Below, one piece after another: positions 12,601 through 26,052 of a DNA stretch of 64,000 nt. A model generated the notes under the pieces. The model had not been told where the DNA came from and made no database searches. It saw only the letters and a list, made by a program, of their open reading frames with translations. Within the stretch, counting starts at the first letter, position 1. Each line of letters starts with the position of its first letter. Origin of the DNA: Lithospermum erythrorhizon (taxonomy: Eukaryota; Streptophyta; Magnoliopsida; Boraginales; Boraginaceae). The stretch covers positions 1,017,020-1,081,019 of the forward strand of contig JADFUC010000271.1 in assembly GCA_019722365.1 (NCBI GenBank), in the 5' to 3' direction. Position numbers and translations under genes: made by a program.

Positions 12601-15600
12601 TATATATATGTAAATTGCATTTCCTTTCCAGGAATATTGAGGCTAATCAATTTTCTGGCACCATTCCCTCTGAGGTCAGAAGATTAACACACATAAACCA
12701 ATTGTACGACCTCTTGAATCTCCTTTGGATTCTGTCTTTTCTTTCAATTAGATCTCATAGAGGATGTGAAGTTACTTAATAGAATATGAACTTCCAGGAT
12801 TATTTCATCAAACCAACTAAGTGGGAGGTTGCCAACATCATTGTCTGAACTAACAAACTTGACAGATTTGTAAGTTGTAGTTTATTTTTCATTTCAGTGA
12901 AACTGTTCTGACCCTTTTTAAGCTTTTTTTTCCTCCTCCATGCAGTAGAATAAGTGGTAACAACTTCAGCGGATCTATACCTGATTATATGCAAAATTGG
13001 AAACAACTTACAAGACTGTAAGACACTATTCTAACTTGCTGTTCCTCCAAATTTATAATTGACACAGAAAATGTGTGGATAGCTAGCGTCCTAATATATA
13101 TTTTTCCAATGGCTAATGAAGGGACATGATGGCAACTGGATTAGCAGGGCCAATTCCATCAAATATCTCTCGTCTGGATAAGCTGACTCATTTGTGAGTA
13201 TATTATCTTTTTGATGATGTCTCGTATATTTCCTTTTCTATGATTGCCTACTTATCTTGCTAATGGACATCCCGTATTTGAACTTATTTACAGGAGGTTT
13301 GCTGAAATCAATGGGCCGTTACAGGGACTTCCAGATTTCCGTAATGCTGCAGGCTTCATACATTTGTACGCCGGACAAGTTAAATAACATTATTTCCAAC
13401 AAGACAGTTTCCTTAATCTCAATTTGGCTAATATATAATTCTTGGTGCTCAGGGAAATAAGAAACTGCAATATTGTTGGAGAGGTTCCTGAATACATCTG
13501 GACGATGCATGATCTGCAAACTCTGTAAGGATTCTGTTAAAATAGTTTAAAGGTGGTAAACATTTAAAGGAAGTTGAGAGAATATGTGTTCAGAAAGATG
13601 TTAGAGAAACAGAGTTAAAGATTGCATGATTCTCCTTAATTGATAATAAGGCATTACACTTACATATTTAGGTAGGTTAGACAATGTCATTAAATGACTA
13701 AACTAACCTTGCCTCTAACTAGACAGTTACTAAATTATCAACAATATTAAAATTATTACAGATGCCACAAAGAAATACAAAACTTGCATAATTGCATGGA
13801 ATTAAGGCATATAAGACTTGTCACTTGTTAATGAAATATGAGTACCAACCAATTGCAGAATATCTTAGCTGAAGAAAAAATGGATGAACTTTTGCTAATC
13901 CTGTAATTGAAGGAACTTCATTCCAAACTGATAACCAAGAACAATTTAGATTGAGATCTGCTAAAGCACAGAATCGTTAAGATATAATGCATGTAGATCT
14001 TTCAAAACATGCAGACATGTCTCATGTCCATATACATTTCATATCTACTAAACCTTTAGGTTGCCTTTTCTTTTTAGTATCTTTGATTGTTCTCATCAAG
14101 AATGTGCATGTGATTATAGTATAGATCAAGGTGGTACTATCACTGTAGTGACCACTGAACAATTGGAGAACTCATTCCCTTTTTCGCTCTTTATACATCC
14201 ATTAACTGTTACAAACCCCTACCCCACCCGTTCCGTTCCGCCACTTCTCTTAAACGGATTTAGGACCAGAATCTAAGTATAAAGAAAAGCATCTCATGGC
14301 GGCCCTCTTCATTTCTTGTTTCCAGCGATCTCAGCTTCAACAAATTGGTGGGAGAAATACCAAATGGTATCACTGCAAGAAATTTGAAATATGTGTAAGT
14401 ATAAAATTTTAAGCTTTTGTTTCTTTTTATCTTGATTCATAAATACTGCTGTAGTAATTTATAGGTGATTAGAATTAAGGGTAGTCTAGTGCATGAATCC
14501 TCTAAGAGGGGTCTGGAGAGAGAAAACGTTTGAGATCTGATTCTTCAGAGTTCTAATCAAGATTTTGCTAGATTTCAATTTTCTGTTCAACAGTTTTTCA
14601 GCTTCAGCCGTCATGCCATAAATAAATGTTGATCTTCTTCCACGCTAGGTTATTAGCTGGAAACATGCTGACTGGGAATGTACCCGAGTCAATGGATGGG
14701 GATGAAATGTGAGTTTGCTTTGCGTTCTTTTCCTTTTCCTTCTTAACATATTATTACATAAACAAGAGGAATATATGTTACTCAATTACATCCTTGAATA
14801 ATAGAGTCATTTGGTTTGTGAGAAAACAATTCCGTTCAGTTTAGCTTGCTGCCTGTATGGCTGTATTAGTTAACCTTAGCAAAAATCCCACTTTCTTATG
14901 TATTTGTTCCGTCTTTTACTGTCAAGTGAAAACTTGTCCATATCTTTTTTAACATTTACAGCTCATGAATGCTCGCAGAGATCTTTCCTACAACAACTTG
15001 ACATGGCAAGGCCCCGATCAACCTGGTTGCCTTCAGAGCAAGTCAGAACATTCTGTTATCCATATCTTTTTCTTTAAATTTCCCTGCTAATTTCCATAGA
15101 CTTATAGATTTTTTTATGAATCTTCTCCAGTAAAGACATGAACTTGTTCAGGAGCTCTTCAACAACCAACAACCTGTAAATTACTTAACCTCTTTTCTCA
15201 CATATAGTGTTATATAGTTAACAAAAAGGAATAGATTAATTGACTACAAAATTATCTTCTTTTTTGTTATTCTTTTATAATCAAATGCTAACCACATTCA
15301 TTTGACTTTGCAACAGAAGGAACTTTGTCCCATGCAAGAAAGATTTCACCTGTCCTAAATGTAAGTGTTGTGGCTTGAAGTTTCTTACTCCTCAATACTC
15401 ACAAATTTGTCAAAATTTGACATTTGATGGTTGAATGTTGACATGATATTTTACTGTTGACATGATAATTTTGATTCAAATCAATGTTATGTGAGTGATG
15501 CGCCTATTGAGGTTGCAAAGTTAGTTAATTTTGACCATCGAAAATCAAACTTGATAATCTTTTAGGGATGGGAGTATTTTATTACTTATTTTTAAGTTTT

Positions 15601-18600
15601 AGATAGCTTGGAGGTTCTTATTGACTTCGCTTATCTGAAGTCTTGGAACACTATCAAATTGAAGGTTCAACATAGTTATTGTTGATTATCAACTCCTTTG
15701 AATTACTAACTGGATGTGTGCTGATATGACACATTTAAATGTGAATTTTGTTCTTAAATGCAGATGTCTGCTCATTACATATTAACTGTGGCGGTAATGA
15801 TTCATATATCAAAGAAAACAATCGAAACACATTTTTTGAAGGAGATGCAGAAGTGAAAGGTAGTTCTGCTATATACTTCATACATGATGGGCATTGGGGT
15901 TACAGTAGCACTGGAGCCTTTATTATGTATACTGATTATATAAGAAGTGAACCGTATGTGGCTAGTGTACCATCATCAGCAAACCTCTCTGAATTGTACA
16001 GCACTGCACGAGTTTCCCCAGTTTCACTCACCTATTTTGGTTTTTGTTTGGAGAATGGGAGCTATACTGTGAGCCTCCACTTTGCAGAAATACTATTTTC
16101 TAACGATAAAGTGTACAGCAGTCTTGGAAGACGGATATTTGATATCTATATCCAGGTAATCATATATCTCAACTATGGTAAGGAACACCACTTTTAAATT
16201 CCTAAAACTGTTATTTTCTTATTGCAGAACAAGTTAGTCTGGAAAGATTTCAATATTGCAGCGGAAGCTGGTGGAGGTATGAGACCTATCGTGAAACCCT
16301 TTAATGCCACTGTGGTAGATAATACTTTAGAGATCCGATTTTACTGGAGTGCGAAAGGGACAACTAGATTGCTTGATAAAACAATTGGAGCTTATGGTCC
16401 ACTGATATCAGCTATTTCAGTGAATCCTAGTAAGTTGTGGCAACATATCTAGTACTCTTAATGTTCTGTATGTTCCCTCTGTCCTTAAAAGAGACCTTTT
16501 GCTTTTTCTGGTGTCAAACTTAACAAACTTTAGGCCTTAATTGACATTCATAACTTTCATTTGAATTATCATATCAATAGTAAACTAAAATAACAATACT
16601 ATCCATTAATATATTTTTTATCAATTATCATTGAACATAGATAAAAATATTTGAGTTCAAATTTCAAAATATAAAAGTCAGCCCTCAGAATTTGAAACTT
16701 TGACGGTCTTTCAGGTATGGAACGAGTAGAATCTTTCATCATCGTTTGACTGACATAAGGAAGATATAAAATACTCCGTATTATGCATGCACACTTTGCA
16801 GTTCCTACTTTTTCTTAGGTCAAGAGGACTTCTCATTTCTCGTGGAGATAAAGAGCTGTATAAGTGCCTGCATATATCTTACAGAAAACAAGCTTCGGAG
16901 TGCATGTGCACTCTGAAGCTTGTTTTCTGTAAGATAAAAGTGCAACCCTCTTATCCCTTCTCAAACATAATGAATGCCATTCCGTACAAGGATTATTCAT
17001 TATGTTTGTTTTCTTGTACAGGTTCTAAATCATGCACTTTGAAAAGAAAATACAAGTTATGATATATATTGGATGTTGGCAGTTTGTTAGCATTTATTTC
17101 CATCTGCGACCTTGGTGGAAAGGTTGCCTGCGAGGCAGGATTTCAAAGCAAAAAGGTATACTATGGATAATGAGCATTACACTACCCCCATCAGTCTTTA
17201 CCTGTTCCTTCTATTTTAACAATGTTTGAATTGTTAGTATGTCATTACAATAATGAATGAAGTTTCGAGCCTTAAAAATAATAGATCCTATTTGGTGTAG
17301 TAAATTTCCTGTTGCACTGTGATTATAGGTTGAAATCTTAATGGTGCTATTTTAGCACTATCTGGTAAAATTATGGCAACATCATCAAACATAATATAGC
17401 ACATGATACATGAGGAAATAGAAAATCATAGAAGTTCTTATCCTTCAAGTTTTGTTCAAGATCCATCACTGTATATCTTTATTTTCATACGTATAAATAA
17501 CTCAAGTAGGTTTTGATAATTGTTGGCTTACAAAGTTGTTTCAATGAAAAGTTCTTGAGCTGGAGCACCAAATAGTTTCTTTTACCTTAAAGCAAATGAA
17601 GGTCGCAACAAACAACTTCGATGTAGCAAATAAGATTGGAGAGGGTGGTTTTGGTCCTGTTTACAAGGTACCTCTAGAAACATGGCAGCATCATATTTTT
17701 GTTATCCTTTAATGATTTCTAAACAGGGAATTTACAACAGGGAACATTATCTGATGGTACAGTGGTAGCTATTAAACAGCTCTCCTCTGTATCAGGGCAA
17801 GGAAGTCGAGAATTCATAAATGAAGTTAGCATGATATCTTGCCTGCAACACCCAAATCTTGTTAAACTTCATGGATGCTGTATAGAAGGGAGTCAGCTAC
17901 TGTTGGTCTACGAGTACATGGAAAACAATAGCCTTGCCCGTGCATTGTTCAGTACGTTCTAAATTAAAAAACTTTAAGTTCTTGTAATATCCAAAATTTC
18001 AACCAGTGAAACTGTTTTGTGTGAATTTCATTATGTCCATATTGTGACCATATTTGAGCATGATTTGGTTCCAGAGGGGAAAAATTTGGACTTAGATTGG
18101 CCAACAAGGTACAAAATTTGTATGGGTATTGCTAGAGGCTTAGCTTTTCTCCACGAAGAGGCAAAACTAAAAGTTGTTCACAGAGACATCAAAGCGACTA
18201 ATGTGTTGCTTGATGAAGATCTAAACCCAAAAATATCAGATTTTGGCTTGGCTAGACTCAATGAAGGCGATCAGACTCACATTAGCACTCGGATAGCGGG
18301 GACGTTGTAAGTTCATTTAGTCCTCGCTGGTGCACAGTGGAATTTGCAGGTTTACACGTAGTGTTTTTTGAAATTTGAATGGGGACCTTGTCATCTTATT
18401 GCAGAGGATACATGGCACCGGAATATGCACTGTGGGGACAATTAACAAATAAAGCAGATGTATATAGCTTTGGCATGGTTGCATTGGAGATAGTTAGTGG
18501 ACAGAACAACAGAGATTATATGCCGAGGGACGATTTAACTTGTCTTTTAGATTGGGTATCAATCAATCAGCTCTCACAAATTGTTCATTTTATAAAGGAA

Positions 18601-19022
18601 AATATTTGTATAGTGCTTATATCCACTTCACATCTTCAACTTTATTTGACCTGTTATCGCAGGCATGGCATTTGCAACAAAACGGAAATTTCCAGGACCT
18701 TCTTGATCAACGATTAGGTGGACGGGTCAACAAAGAAGAAGCTCAAAGGGTGGTGAGCGTTGCCCTCTTATGCACAAACGCGTCTCCGTTGATCAGGCCT
18801 ACAATGTCAGAGGTAGTATGGATGCTTGAAGGAGAAATGGAGATTCCTGAAGTGACCCCTTCCAGTAACTACACAGAATTCACAAGGTTGTCGGCCTTGA
18901 GAGACTTTCATGGAGGGAAGAGCATCCAGGGTTTAAGTTCAAGTTTAACTCAGAATTCGACTGCATCGAATACAGATATTGGATCTTCCTCAACATCTGA
19001 TCAGATTCATCAAATTCTCTAG
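9639..19022 (+). CDS. LRR-malectin receptor-like Ser/Thr kinase, RKF1 group (LRR-VIII-2)
   Basis: I traced 24 exons: 9639-9738, 11407-11587, 12045-12116, 12194-12262, 12345-12416, 12632-12703, 12798-12869, 12946-13017, 13122-13193, 13294-13365, 13453-13524, 14326-14394, 14649-14708, 14979-15041, 15131-15175, 15317-15360, 15764-16155, 16228-16429, 17057-17155 (provisional), 17552-17667, 17741-17951, 18075-18306, 18405-18555, 18663-19022. This gives 989 residues. Order: signal peptide, LRRs each on a 69- or 72-nt exon, malectin domain (NCGGND start), short membrane span, kinase. The kinase keeps [23 protein letters not shown] and DFG. It is a cell-surface kinase; its ligand is unknown. The membrane exon is odd: the natural acceptor frame carries a stop, so only a short span ([17 protein letters not shown]) remains if 17057 is used. 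It may be a pseudogene or mis-spliced there. Confidence 0.85.
10482..11036 (+). mobile_element. Solo LTR in intron 1 of the receptor kinase
   Basis: The sequence starts TGTTGCATG and ends TTAAATCCTAACA. It is flanked on both sides by ATAGA (10477-10481 and 11037-11041), a 5-bp target duplication as expected for LTR-element integration. A diverged second copy lies at 25462-26052. No internal region or second LTR is present, so this is a solo LTR formed by LTR-LTR recombination. It makes up a third of the 1.67-kb intron. Confidence 0.8.
16465..16735. mobile_element. Possible decayed Stowaway-type MITE in intron 18
   Basis: The left side reads GTTCCCTCTGTCCTTAAAAG and the right side, read in reverse, CTACTCGTTCCATACCTGAAAG. 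Between them is AT-rich filler of about 230 bp. CTCCCTC-like ends are typical of Stowaway elements, but the match between the two ends is poor. Confidence 0.35.
16772..16780. repeat. TACTCCGTA 9-mer copy
   Basis: One of five exact copies in the window (others at 7535, 9118 inverted, 29195, 44287 inverted). See findings. Confidence 0.6.
16875..16936. repeat. 30-bp near-perfect inverted repeat with 2-nt spacer
   Basis: The left arm 16875-16904 (TATCTTACAGAAAACAAGCT...) and right arm 16907-16936 pair with one mismatch around a central TG. Such a hairpin in transcript form would be a 30-bp stem. It lies in the intron just before the damaged transmembrane exon of the receptor kinase. Confidence 0.9.
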
Positions 19023-19187
19023 AAATTATGCAGATAAATAGGTTCATATTGGTGTTTTGCATAAAAGTAGCACACAATCTCATGATTCTTTTAAGTAGGA
19101 TATCTTAGACTGTTGTTGGGGGTGTTAGGTGTATATGTTTGCATGGGGTTAAAATTAAATTAATTAACATTACAATTCCATGCAATT
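19023..19187 (+). other. 3' UTR and downstream flank of the receptor kinase
   Basis: AT-rich sequence after the TAG at 19020-19022. The candidate transposon begins at 19188. No clear AATAAA signal was seen; a weak one may lie near 19036. Confidence 0.4.
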
Positions 19188-22100
19188 TGTTATAAATATA
19201 ACGAAGAACAAAGTAAATAGACAGAGAGAATAATAACCATGGAGAATGATATATTTATTCTTTTGTTGATGTCTAGGAATACAATACGATGAATCTTATT
19301 TTATAGGCTTAAAGTATATATCGCCTGAGGTATTAATTACTTGGTAAATAAGTAACGGTAAACAAAATGTCTTATAACTTCTGTCAGATAAATCTATTTC
19401 TTGATGGGCCAATATGATATTTCGCCATGATCATGGATGTCTAACTAAGCAAATGTGCCCTCGTTAAATCTTACTAGGAAAAAATCAGGTACATGAGGAT
19501 AAAAATCTGAGTGAAGGAAAAAGTGCGTTATTACCAGCCCAACATAATGTTCTTGCCAATTCGTCTTATCGGGGAAAATTCATTTGGGACAAAGCCTGAT
19601 TAAAGGAAAACTCATTTTAGGACCAAAGCGGCTGATTAGGAAAAAGAATGCAGTGGCGTGTTAACTTCCTTTCATGATCCGTCACTTAGTCCACGTGGTC
19701 ATATCTTACGGATGGGTTTCGATGTTGAGGTGGGAAGTGATTTAGTAAAATATATCTCTACAGTTATTACCGTCAATTTATTGAAAATCAGTTAACCATT
19801 CATGAAATCATGGGTAGAGAAGAACACCCAGTATAGTTTGTTATCTCGTTTTGATGTCGTTCATTTAGCGTACTTGACAAATACAAATTATCGTCGTAAA
19901 AGATCGTCGGGGATCCCGACTTTTCGTACTTGATAAATCGTAAGTAACTATGGAACCTGTTGGATCATATTCACCGACCAAATGCATTACTTGAATTTCT
20001 TGGTGCATTTCAAAATCTCTACATGTGTTGATGATTTATTGATCTAGTTTGTTTCATACATCACCATGAAATACATAACTCTTACGATAAATAAATGTCA
20101 TCACATGTGATCTTCGATATAGGTCATATAAGTATTATGTATTCGGATAATCAATTGTGTATAAATTGAATATGTTCTACTGGAACAATCTTATATCCCT
20201 TATATATTTAACTTCATTTCAATGCATTTGTGTTGACATTTCCTCATAATATATATCATTATTTCAATATCATTTATATATGATACTTCAGGATCAAATA
20301 ATCATTTTGTACTTTCTCTTTGTCGTTAATGGGCCATTCATTCGTATTTAGTGATATTATAATTGAAGTCTTGAATGTGATCTATCAGCGATTATTTAAA
20401 TCTGAGTCGCCTTTGAGTTTATAGCTTCTTGAAGCTCTTCGGGGAGTTCAATAATGTTTAAGTCATAAACATAAATTGTCCCATTTCCTCAAAACTTTTC
20501 TCCCTGATATTTACATGCAAATACAATGCATAAGATCTATTCGTATAACCATCTTTGGTTAAATGAATATTCGAGGAAAATCACATTGGGATTAAACCCT
20601 AGTAAAACAAAGGACTATATTTCTCTTTAGGTATGCTTCAAGTAATTTAATGCTTTATTAAAAACATATAAGCAGGTGGGAAAAAACTTGAGTGAAGGCA
20701 AAATTTTAATGCGTATCGTATCTTCCCGATGAGATCATCATTCTATACCATATCTCCCCCACGATGAGTCGTAGGTTTAGTTATTCAGTAGAAATCCAAA
20801 ATAACGCTTCTAAGCGTTTGTCAATATTGCATAATTAATGGCAATCATGTCAGTTGTAAGATATACATTGTAGTGGTACTTGAAATAAGTTCATAATATA
20901 CAGACGAGATATTAAATTATTCTTATGGATCTCGTTTAATTGAGGTCATCTTCTACCATGTATCAAATACTGATGCTGAATTTTATACTTACATGTAATT
21001 GTCGTATGTATTTACAAAAAATATTTAAGGGCTAAAGGCACTAACGTCTTGGTTTTTCGGGTTTTGCATTCATTAAACAATTTTCGCGTGTTCCGTTCCG
21101 TCGCCCAACTTCAGCAATTGGCAAATTTGGTCCCGGCGGCGTCAAAATGGCGTTAAAACACTAACTCCGTGGGGCTATTTAGTAAAATAATGCTTTTTAC
21201 ATTTAAATGACAATTTTGCCCTTGTAAAAACTTCTAACTACTACTGCTTTAAATATGGGGGGCAAAATAGCGATGCGTTTCACGCGTATAACGAAGAAGG
21301 GGGTTGTGGCTAAAATACCCCTACGAATAATCGACGGCTCATGATGTGGCTGGGTGATGGAGATAGGCTGCGATAGAAAACAATTAATTGAATGAGCACG
21401 AGTGGTCGATGATGGTCTGCTAACAATATTTATTTCAAATCTAATTGTAGACATCTTGTTTGACAATTGAAAGGCGCTAAGTACAAATTTAAATTACGTA
21501 CCTAATTGGCTTGTATATACCTTTATAAGACATTTAATTCCAAATCGGATTATAAACATCTTGTTTAGGCGAGAACTCTACAATAGTTGTTTGTGTTAAC
21601 TTATTAAATGCTTAGTCATTGATAACTCTTCTAAGAGTCTCTATAAATATAATCGGATCTTGTTAGTATCGTGATTATTTATGTCACCATTAATGATAAA
21701 TAAATCAAATCATCAATAAAAATATGAAATATCAATATCAACTTACCAAACAAATAGATAAATGCAATCACGTAGGGCATAATATAAAGTTAAGATGTGG
21801 CGGCATATTATCGATAAACTTCCTGTTTGCCATGTGATATCAAATAAATGATAATGCAAATCAATGTCTAATAATGGATTCGAACTTTATGATCCATCTT
21901 CGGATGGCTTTAAATATTCAAATATTTTATATTAAACCTAATGAGTTAAATTCAGGGAATATAGATATGTATATTGCATCGTGAAACATACGTGTTTTCA
22001 TATGCCTATTTAGATTGCATGTTATATTACTCTCAGTCATACCATACTAAAATCAAAGAGTTATCTTTTTATTACTACCAAACATTTATAATTTTATATC

Positions 22101-25100
22101 CTCTATCGAAAGGTGTATGTGTCGTACTTATAACTTATTTAAAAGTGCTTCGGTGCAAAATATTATATGCAAATCTTAGGTCATTTACAAATATTATATA
22201 TGCAAATCTTAGGTCATTTGGCTATCCACAGGTACTTGAGCATGTCACATTTAGTCTTAAGTCTAAATTTCTCATTTATATAGTGCGTTTAAATTCTGTT
22301 TTGCACTAGTATATACTTCAGTATCGTATTTCGTTAGACTCGGAGTCTAAATTCTCATTATATAATTGAGTTTTGTTTACTCTTGATTGTGTCTTTTCTC
22401 TTTGGTCATTCATAAATATATACATCTACTCGCCAAAAATAGATTTCAAATCCTCATGTTAGCCGTAATATAGAGCTCTTCGTTTGTATACAATATTTGT
22501 TATCGTCGATCCTTTAATTTTGGTTCCACCGTGTTCATGATATTTGAGATCATTATGATCATGAATTTTAGATTTATGCTAAATGTCTTCTAGACATTAG
22601 GCTTAACTTATTCATGATATATTCACTGATATCTATTACGGAGGTGATATTCTCCTAGACCATCTTCAATGTCATATCTTCGATGGTGGAACTATATCAT
22701 TTACAACGGTTCTTCAGGAACCTCCACTCTATTTTGAGTGTTTACAACTGTATAAGACTTCATTGCTTTCTTGAGGTCAGAAATTTGTTTGGTAGTGAAC
22801 TTCTAGTTCATATCATCCCTTATTCATATTTTCTCACGAACTAGGGTTCATATTTATTCATTTTTAGAATCCCTAGCTAATAGGGATATTTCGTTCAAGA
22901 CTGTCTATTATTTTTCAATTGTATCTATTCTCCCTTGATGTTGAAATATTGATATATCACAATGAAAAAAGTACTTGATAAGTTAATTTCAATTTCATAT
23001 TTCCAGAAATATATAGATATACATGCCTTAAAGGTCATAATAATCATTTAAATCATTTGTCTCTGCGATATATGATGCAAGCATTCTTGGAGGTAAATAT
23101 AGTTCGACCAAACCCGACTATATCGAGGTTTATAATGGTGGCACTGTCTCGGGCAAATGTTACTACATAGTGTAAATTTCTCAATGATCAATTGGGAATT
23201 GCATGTAATTTCAACGTACTTACTGTGATCAAACGAGGAAGTTTACACTATGAAGCTCACATAAATTCTTCAAACTTAATAGTTTATTGGCTCCTCAATG
23301 AGTCTCAATTAAATATTTAATTGTGCTGTCGTAACTAACCCGGGATGGTCTAACCGGTTATGCCAAATAATAAAATTTCTCACAATTCTCAAACTTCAGG
23401 TTTGACAAAAAGTGTATTTTGATATACAAACATGTTTGTTACTTCAGATAACAATATATTAGCTCTTCCAGAGCCTTCAATTGATTTTGCTACACTTTTG
23501 ACAAATATTAGCTCTTTGGAGCCTTCACTTTTTAATCTCGATCGTTAGATAATTTAGCATATATTTTGACTTGTTTAGATTCTTTCAGGCTTAAATAATA
23601 TGGTGCATCTTGAATACATATTTTGAAGCACCGATCCCATTATCTCTTCGAACATTCAGTCAATTTTACCTTTGCACGATGTTAATAGCTTTCGCTTCTT
23701 GTATTATTAGATAAGAAAAATATTTCTTATCTTTTAGAGATATTATGATAGAGATGTTATGAGGTGTTTGCGCTCTCTGAGACCTGACTCTCCTTTATCC
23801 ACATACATGTTGTTGGTGGCAATCACATTGGAAGTGAAAATCATACACAGGTAAGTTCGGAAAGATAGGTCGCCTAAGGATTGTTTAAATACCAAATCTT
23901 TCTGAGTCGAGGAAACTAACCTAGACATGTATAATCATAATACCAACTATGATTAGGAAATTCATTGTTTCCTTGAATATAATATGTTGGTTATCAGGCA
24001 TTGATTAATTTTTCTGTTCTCGTATTGTGATAACATTTTCTTCCCTTGTTATCAAGTAATAATTTTTCTCGTCACTTCAACATATGAGTTGAATTATACA
24101 ACATATAAACAAGTTGCACACTTATAAATAATATATATATATCAACGATGAGCATAATCTGTTTGCTTCAGTTAACCTTGGGGGTTTATAATATTATATA
24201 TTAACATGTAATCATGCATTATGTCTTTCAAAGGAGTCATAATGTTGGTATATTCCACCATTTTCTTGTTGTCTTCAAGACTAGCAATACTATGCAATTA
24301 AACTTGATTAATATCGATTACGCATGCACTAAGGCTTCGATCTTGAACTTCGGGGGTAGATACATATTTAAATCAACTATAGTTTAATGCCTACACACTC
24401 GTTCAATTTCATTCGTTAGGTACTTCTGAACCTAGAAGAAACGATAGGCAGTAATTAAATTCAGAAAATTCATTCCATGTAATTGAATATGTATTCTTTA
24501 TATAATATGAGTCTTCAGGTCTCATAATTGAATTCATATGATTTCATATTATTGTCGAAATAATGGGGACATTGAGATAAATTCTTTGAAATATTCAAAA
24601 ATATAATTTATATGTTGTCATAGTAAGATATACTTGATATATAACTAATGATTTTGAATTAATAAGTCTTGAGACTTAAGTATTAAATGATTGTCTTAGG
24701 CGATAAATTTAATATTTAATGCATATCATAAGATCAAACAATATGTGAATCGATACTTGAAATCAAAACATACTCCGTTATATTAACAAATAAATTCACA
24801 ATTTGCATAAACACTTCAATCGATGACTTACAATACTAATAATGGAAATATACACCAAACTAATTAAACAGAAGCATACTCATATTTTATAAAAGGTCAT
24901 ATATATGTTAGTATTCAAACCCCAATAATAATAATAAAACAAGTTTTATCGTATAAATTGTTTAAACCCCATATGTTTAATAATGGGTTAGTTCGATTAG
25001 AACCTTTCTTGCATGAAAATTCGTTTATCTTACGGTAAATCTTATTTTCCTTTTTAATTTAATTTCAGAAGAAACGATTAACTTAGAAATATGATATAAT

Positions 25101-25455
25101 ATACTCGTGTATAATATTTTGCTACTAAAACTCAACTCAAATCACTAATGGCAGATCATCATGCTAATACTTGTATTTTATTTATTCATTCTACTAATTT
25201 CATGAAAAATAAAACTTAGTTAAAAGGTGTAGTATTTATCGGTTGGAGAGCGTCGTCGATGCTGATAACGTCTTATAAATATAACGAAGAGCAAAGTAAA
25301 TAGGCAGAGCATAATAAACAATGGGGAATGATATCTTTTATTGCTTTGTTGTCTCACCGAATCTGGTGATCTGATGAGTGTCTATTTATAGGCTTCAATA
25401 TATATCACACAAGGTAATTCTTTGGTAAATAAGTAAGCTTGGTAATGCTTGCAAT
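19188..25455. mobile_element. Decayed 6.3-kb element with direct terminal repeats
   Basis: The block 19188-19380 (TGTTATAAATATAACGAAGA, AGTAAATAG, CAGAG, GGAGAATGATAT, TTATAGGCTT, TTGGTAAATAAGTAA) recurs in the same orientation at 25271-25440 with substitutions and small indels. The right copy starts TC instead of TG. TGCAAT lies just outside both ends and may be the remains of a target duplication. The interior has no long ORF. Leader-like phrases (GGAAAA...ATTTGGGA...AAA, TGAGTGAAGG) recur near 19500, 19575 and 20575-20700, as in non-coding parts of plant LTR elements. I call it an old LTR element or large non-autonomous derivative; class and orientation are unproven. Confidence 0.55.
22155..22217. 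repeat. Short tandem duplication of about 30 bp
   Basis: AAATATTATATGCAAATCTT and the following AGGTCATTT occur twice, the second copy having an extra AT. Inside the decayed element. Confidence 0.7.
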
Positions 25456-25461
25456 AAGCTT

Positions 25462-26052
25462 TGTTGAAAGTGGAGATTTTTTTAAGGTCCTTGTCGTGAC
25501 CTCCATCGTGGTGGGTCTGCGATGGGCAGGTGTATTGTAGGCACTTTCATTAAGTGACACTCCATAGTGAGTGTGGTCACGATGGAATTCGCGATGGCGA
25601 GTCCGAAGGCAATTTGATGCGGTTTTGGCTCAATTATTTCCTAATTTGAGTCTAACAAATATATATCTCATTGCTTATAAATATAGGATGTTTTTATGAG
25701 TTTATTTGTCACTGATACATAGAATAGAGAAAATTCATCCTAGAATATTAGGTCTTTAATATTGTTGAAGAACATAGTTTTTTGTTTTTGAAGAACTTAG
25801 AAAATTTATCTGTTCTTGATATGACTTTGTGGTTGAAATTTTGGTGTATAAGAAATGATCCAGCATAGATTATAGCTAATTAGTGGGGCTTGTAACGATC
25901 TTTTATTAGTGGATTCTACAATGACAGGGGCGTATCTTTCCTTATTGAGGGGAACACGTATAAAATTCTTGTGTCTGTTTATTTCCTTAAACTTACATCG
26001 TTTTATTGATTGCTTGAAACTCCGGAAGGATTTAGGGTCTTAAATCCTAACA
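25462..26052 (+). mobile_element. Second copy of the solo-LTR family
   Basis: It starts TGTTGAAAG and ends TTAAATCCTAACA. It aligns along its length with the LTR at 10482-11036, including TATAAATATAGGATGTTT, TGAAGAACTTAGA, ATTGCTTGAAACT and CGGAAG. No matching target duplication was found (AGCTT before, ATAAC after), so one end may be rearranged or the copy may be old. Confidence 0.7.

Noticed and set aside
21203..21466. Minus-strand 87-codon ORF in the decayed element
   Set aside because: No motif and no neighbouring coding remnant.
24120..24150. TA-rich microsatellite
   Set aside because: Too short (a few TA units) to matter; typical of the background.
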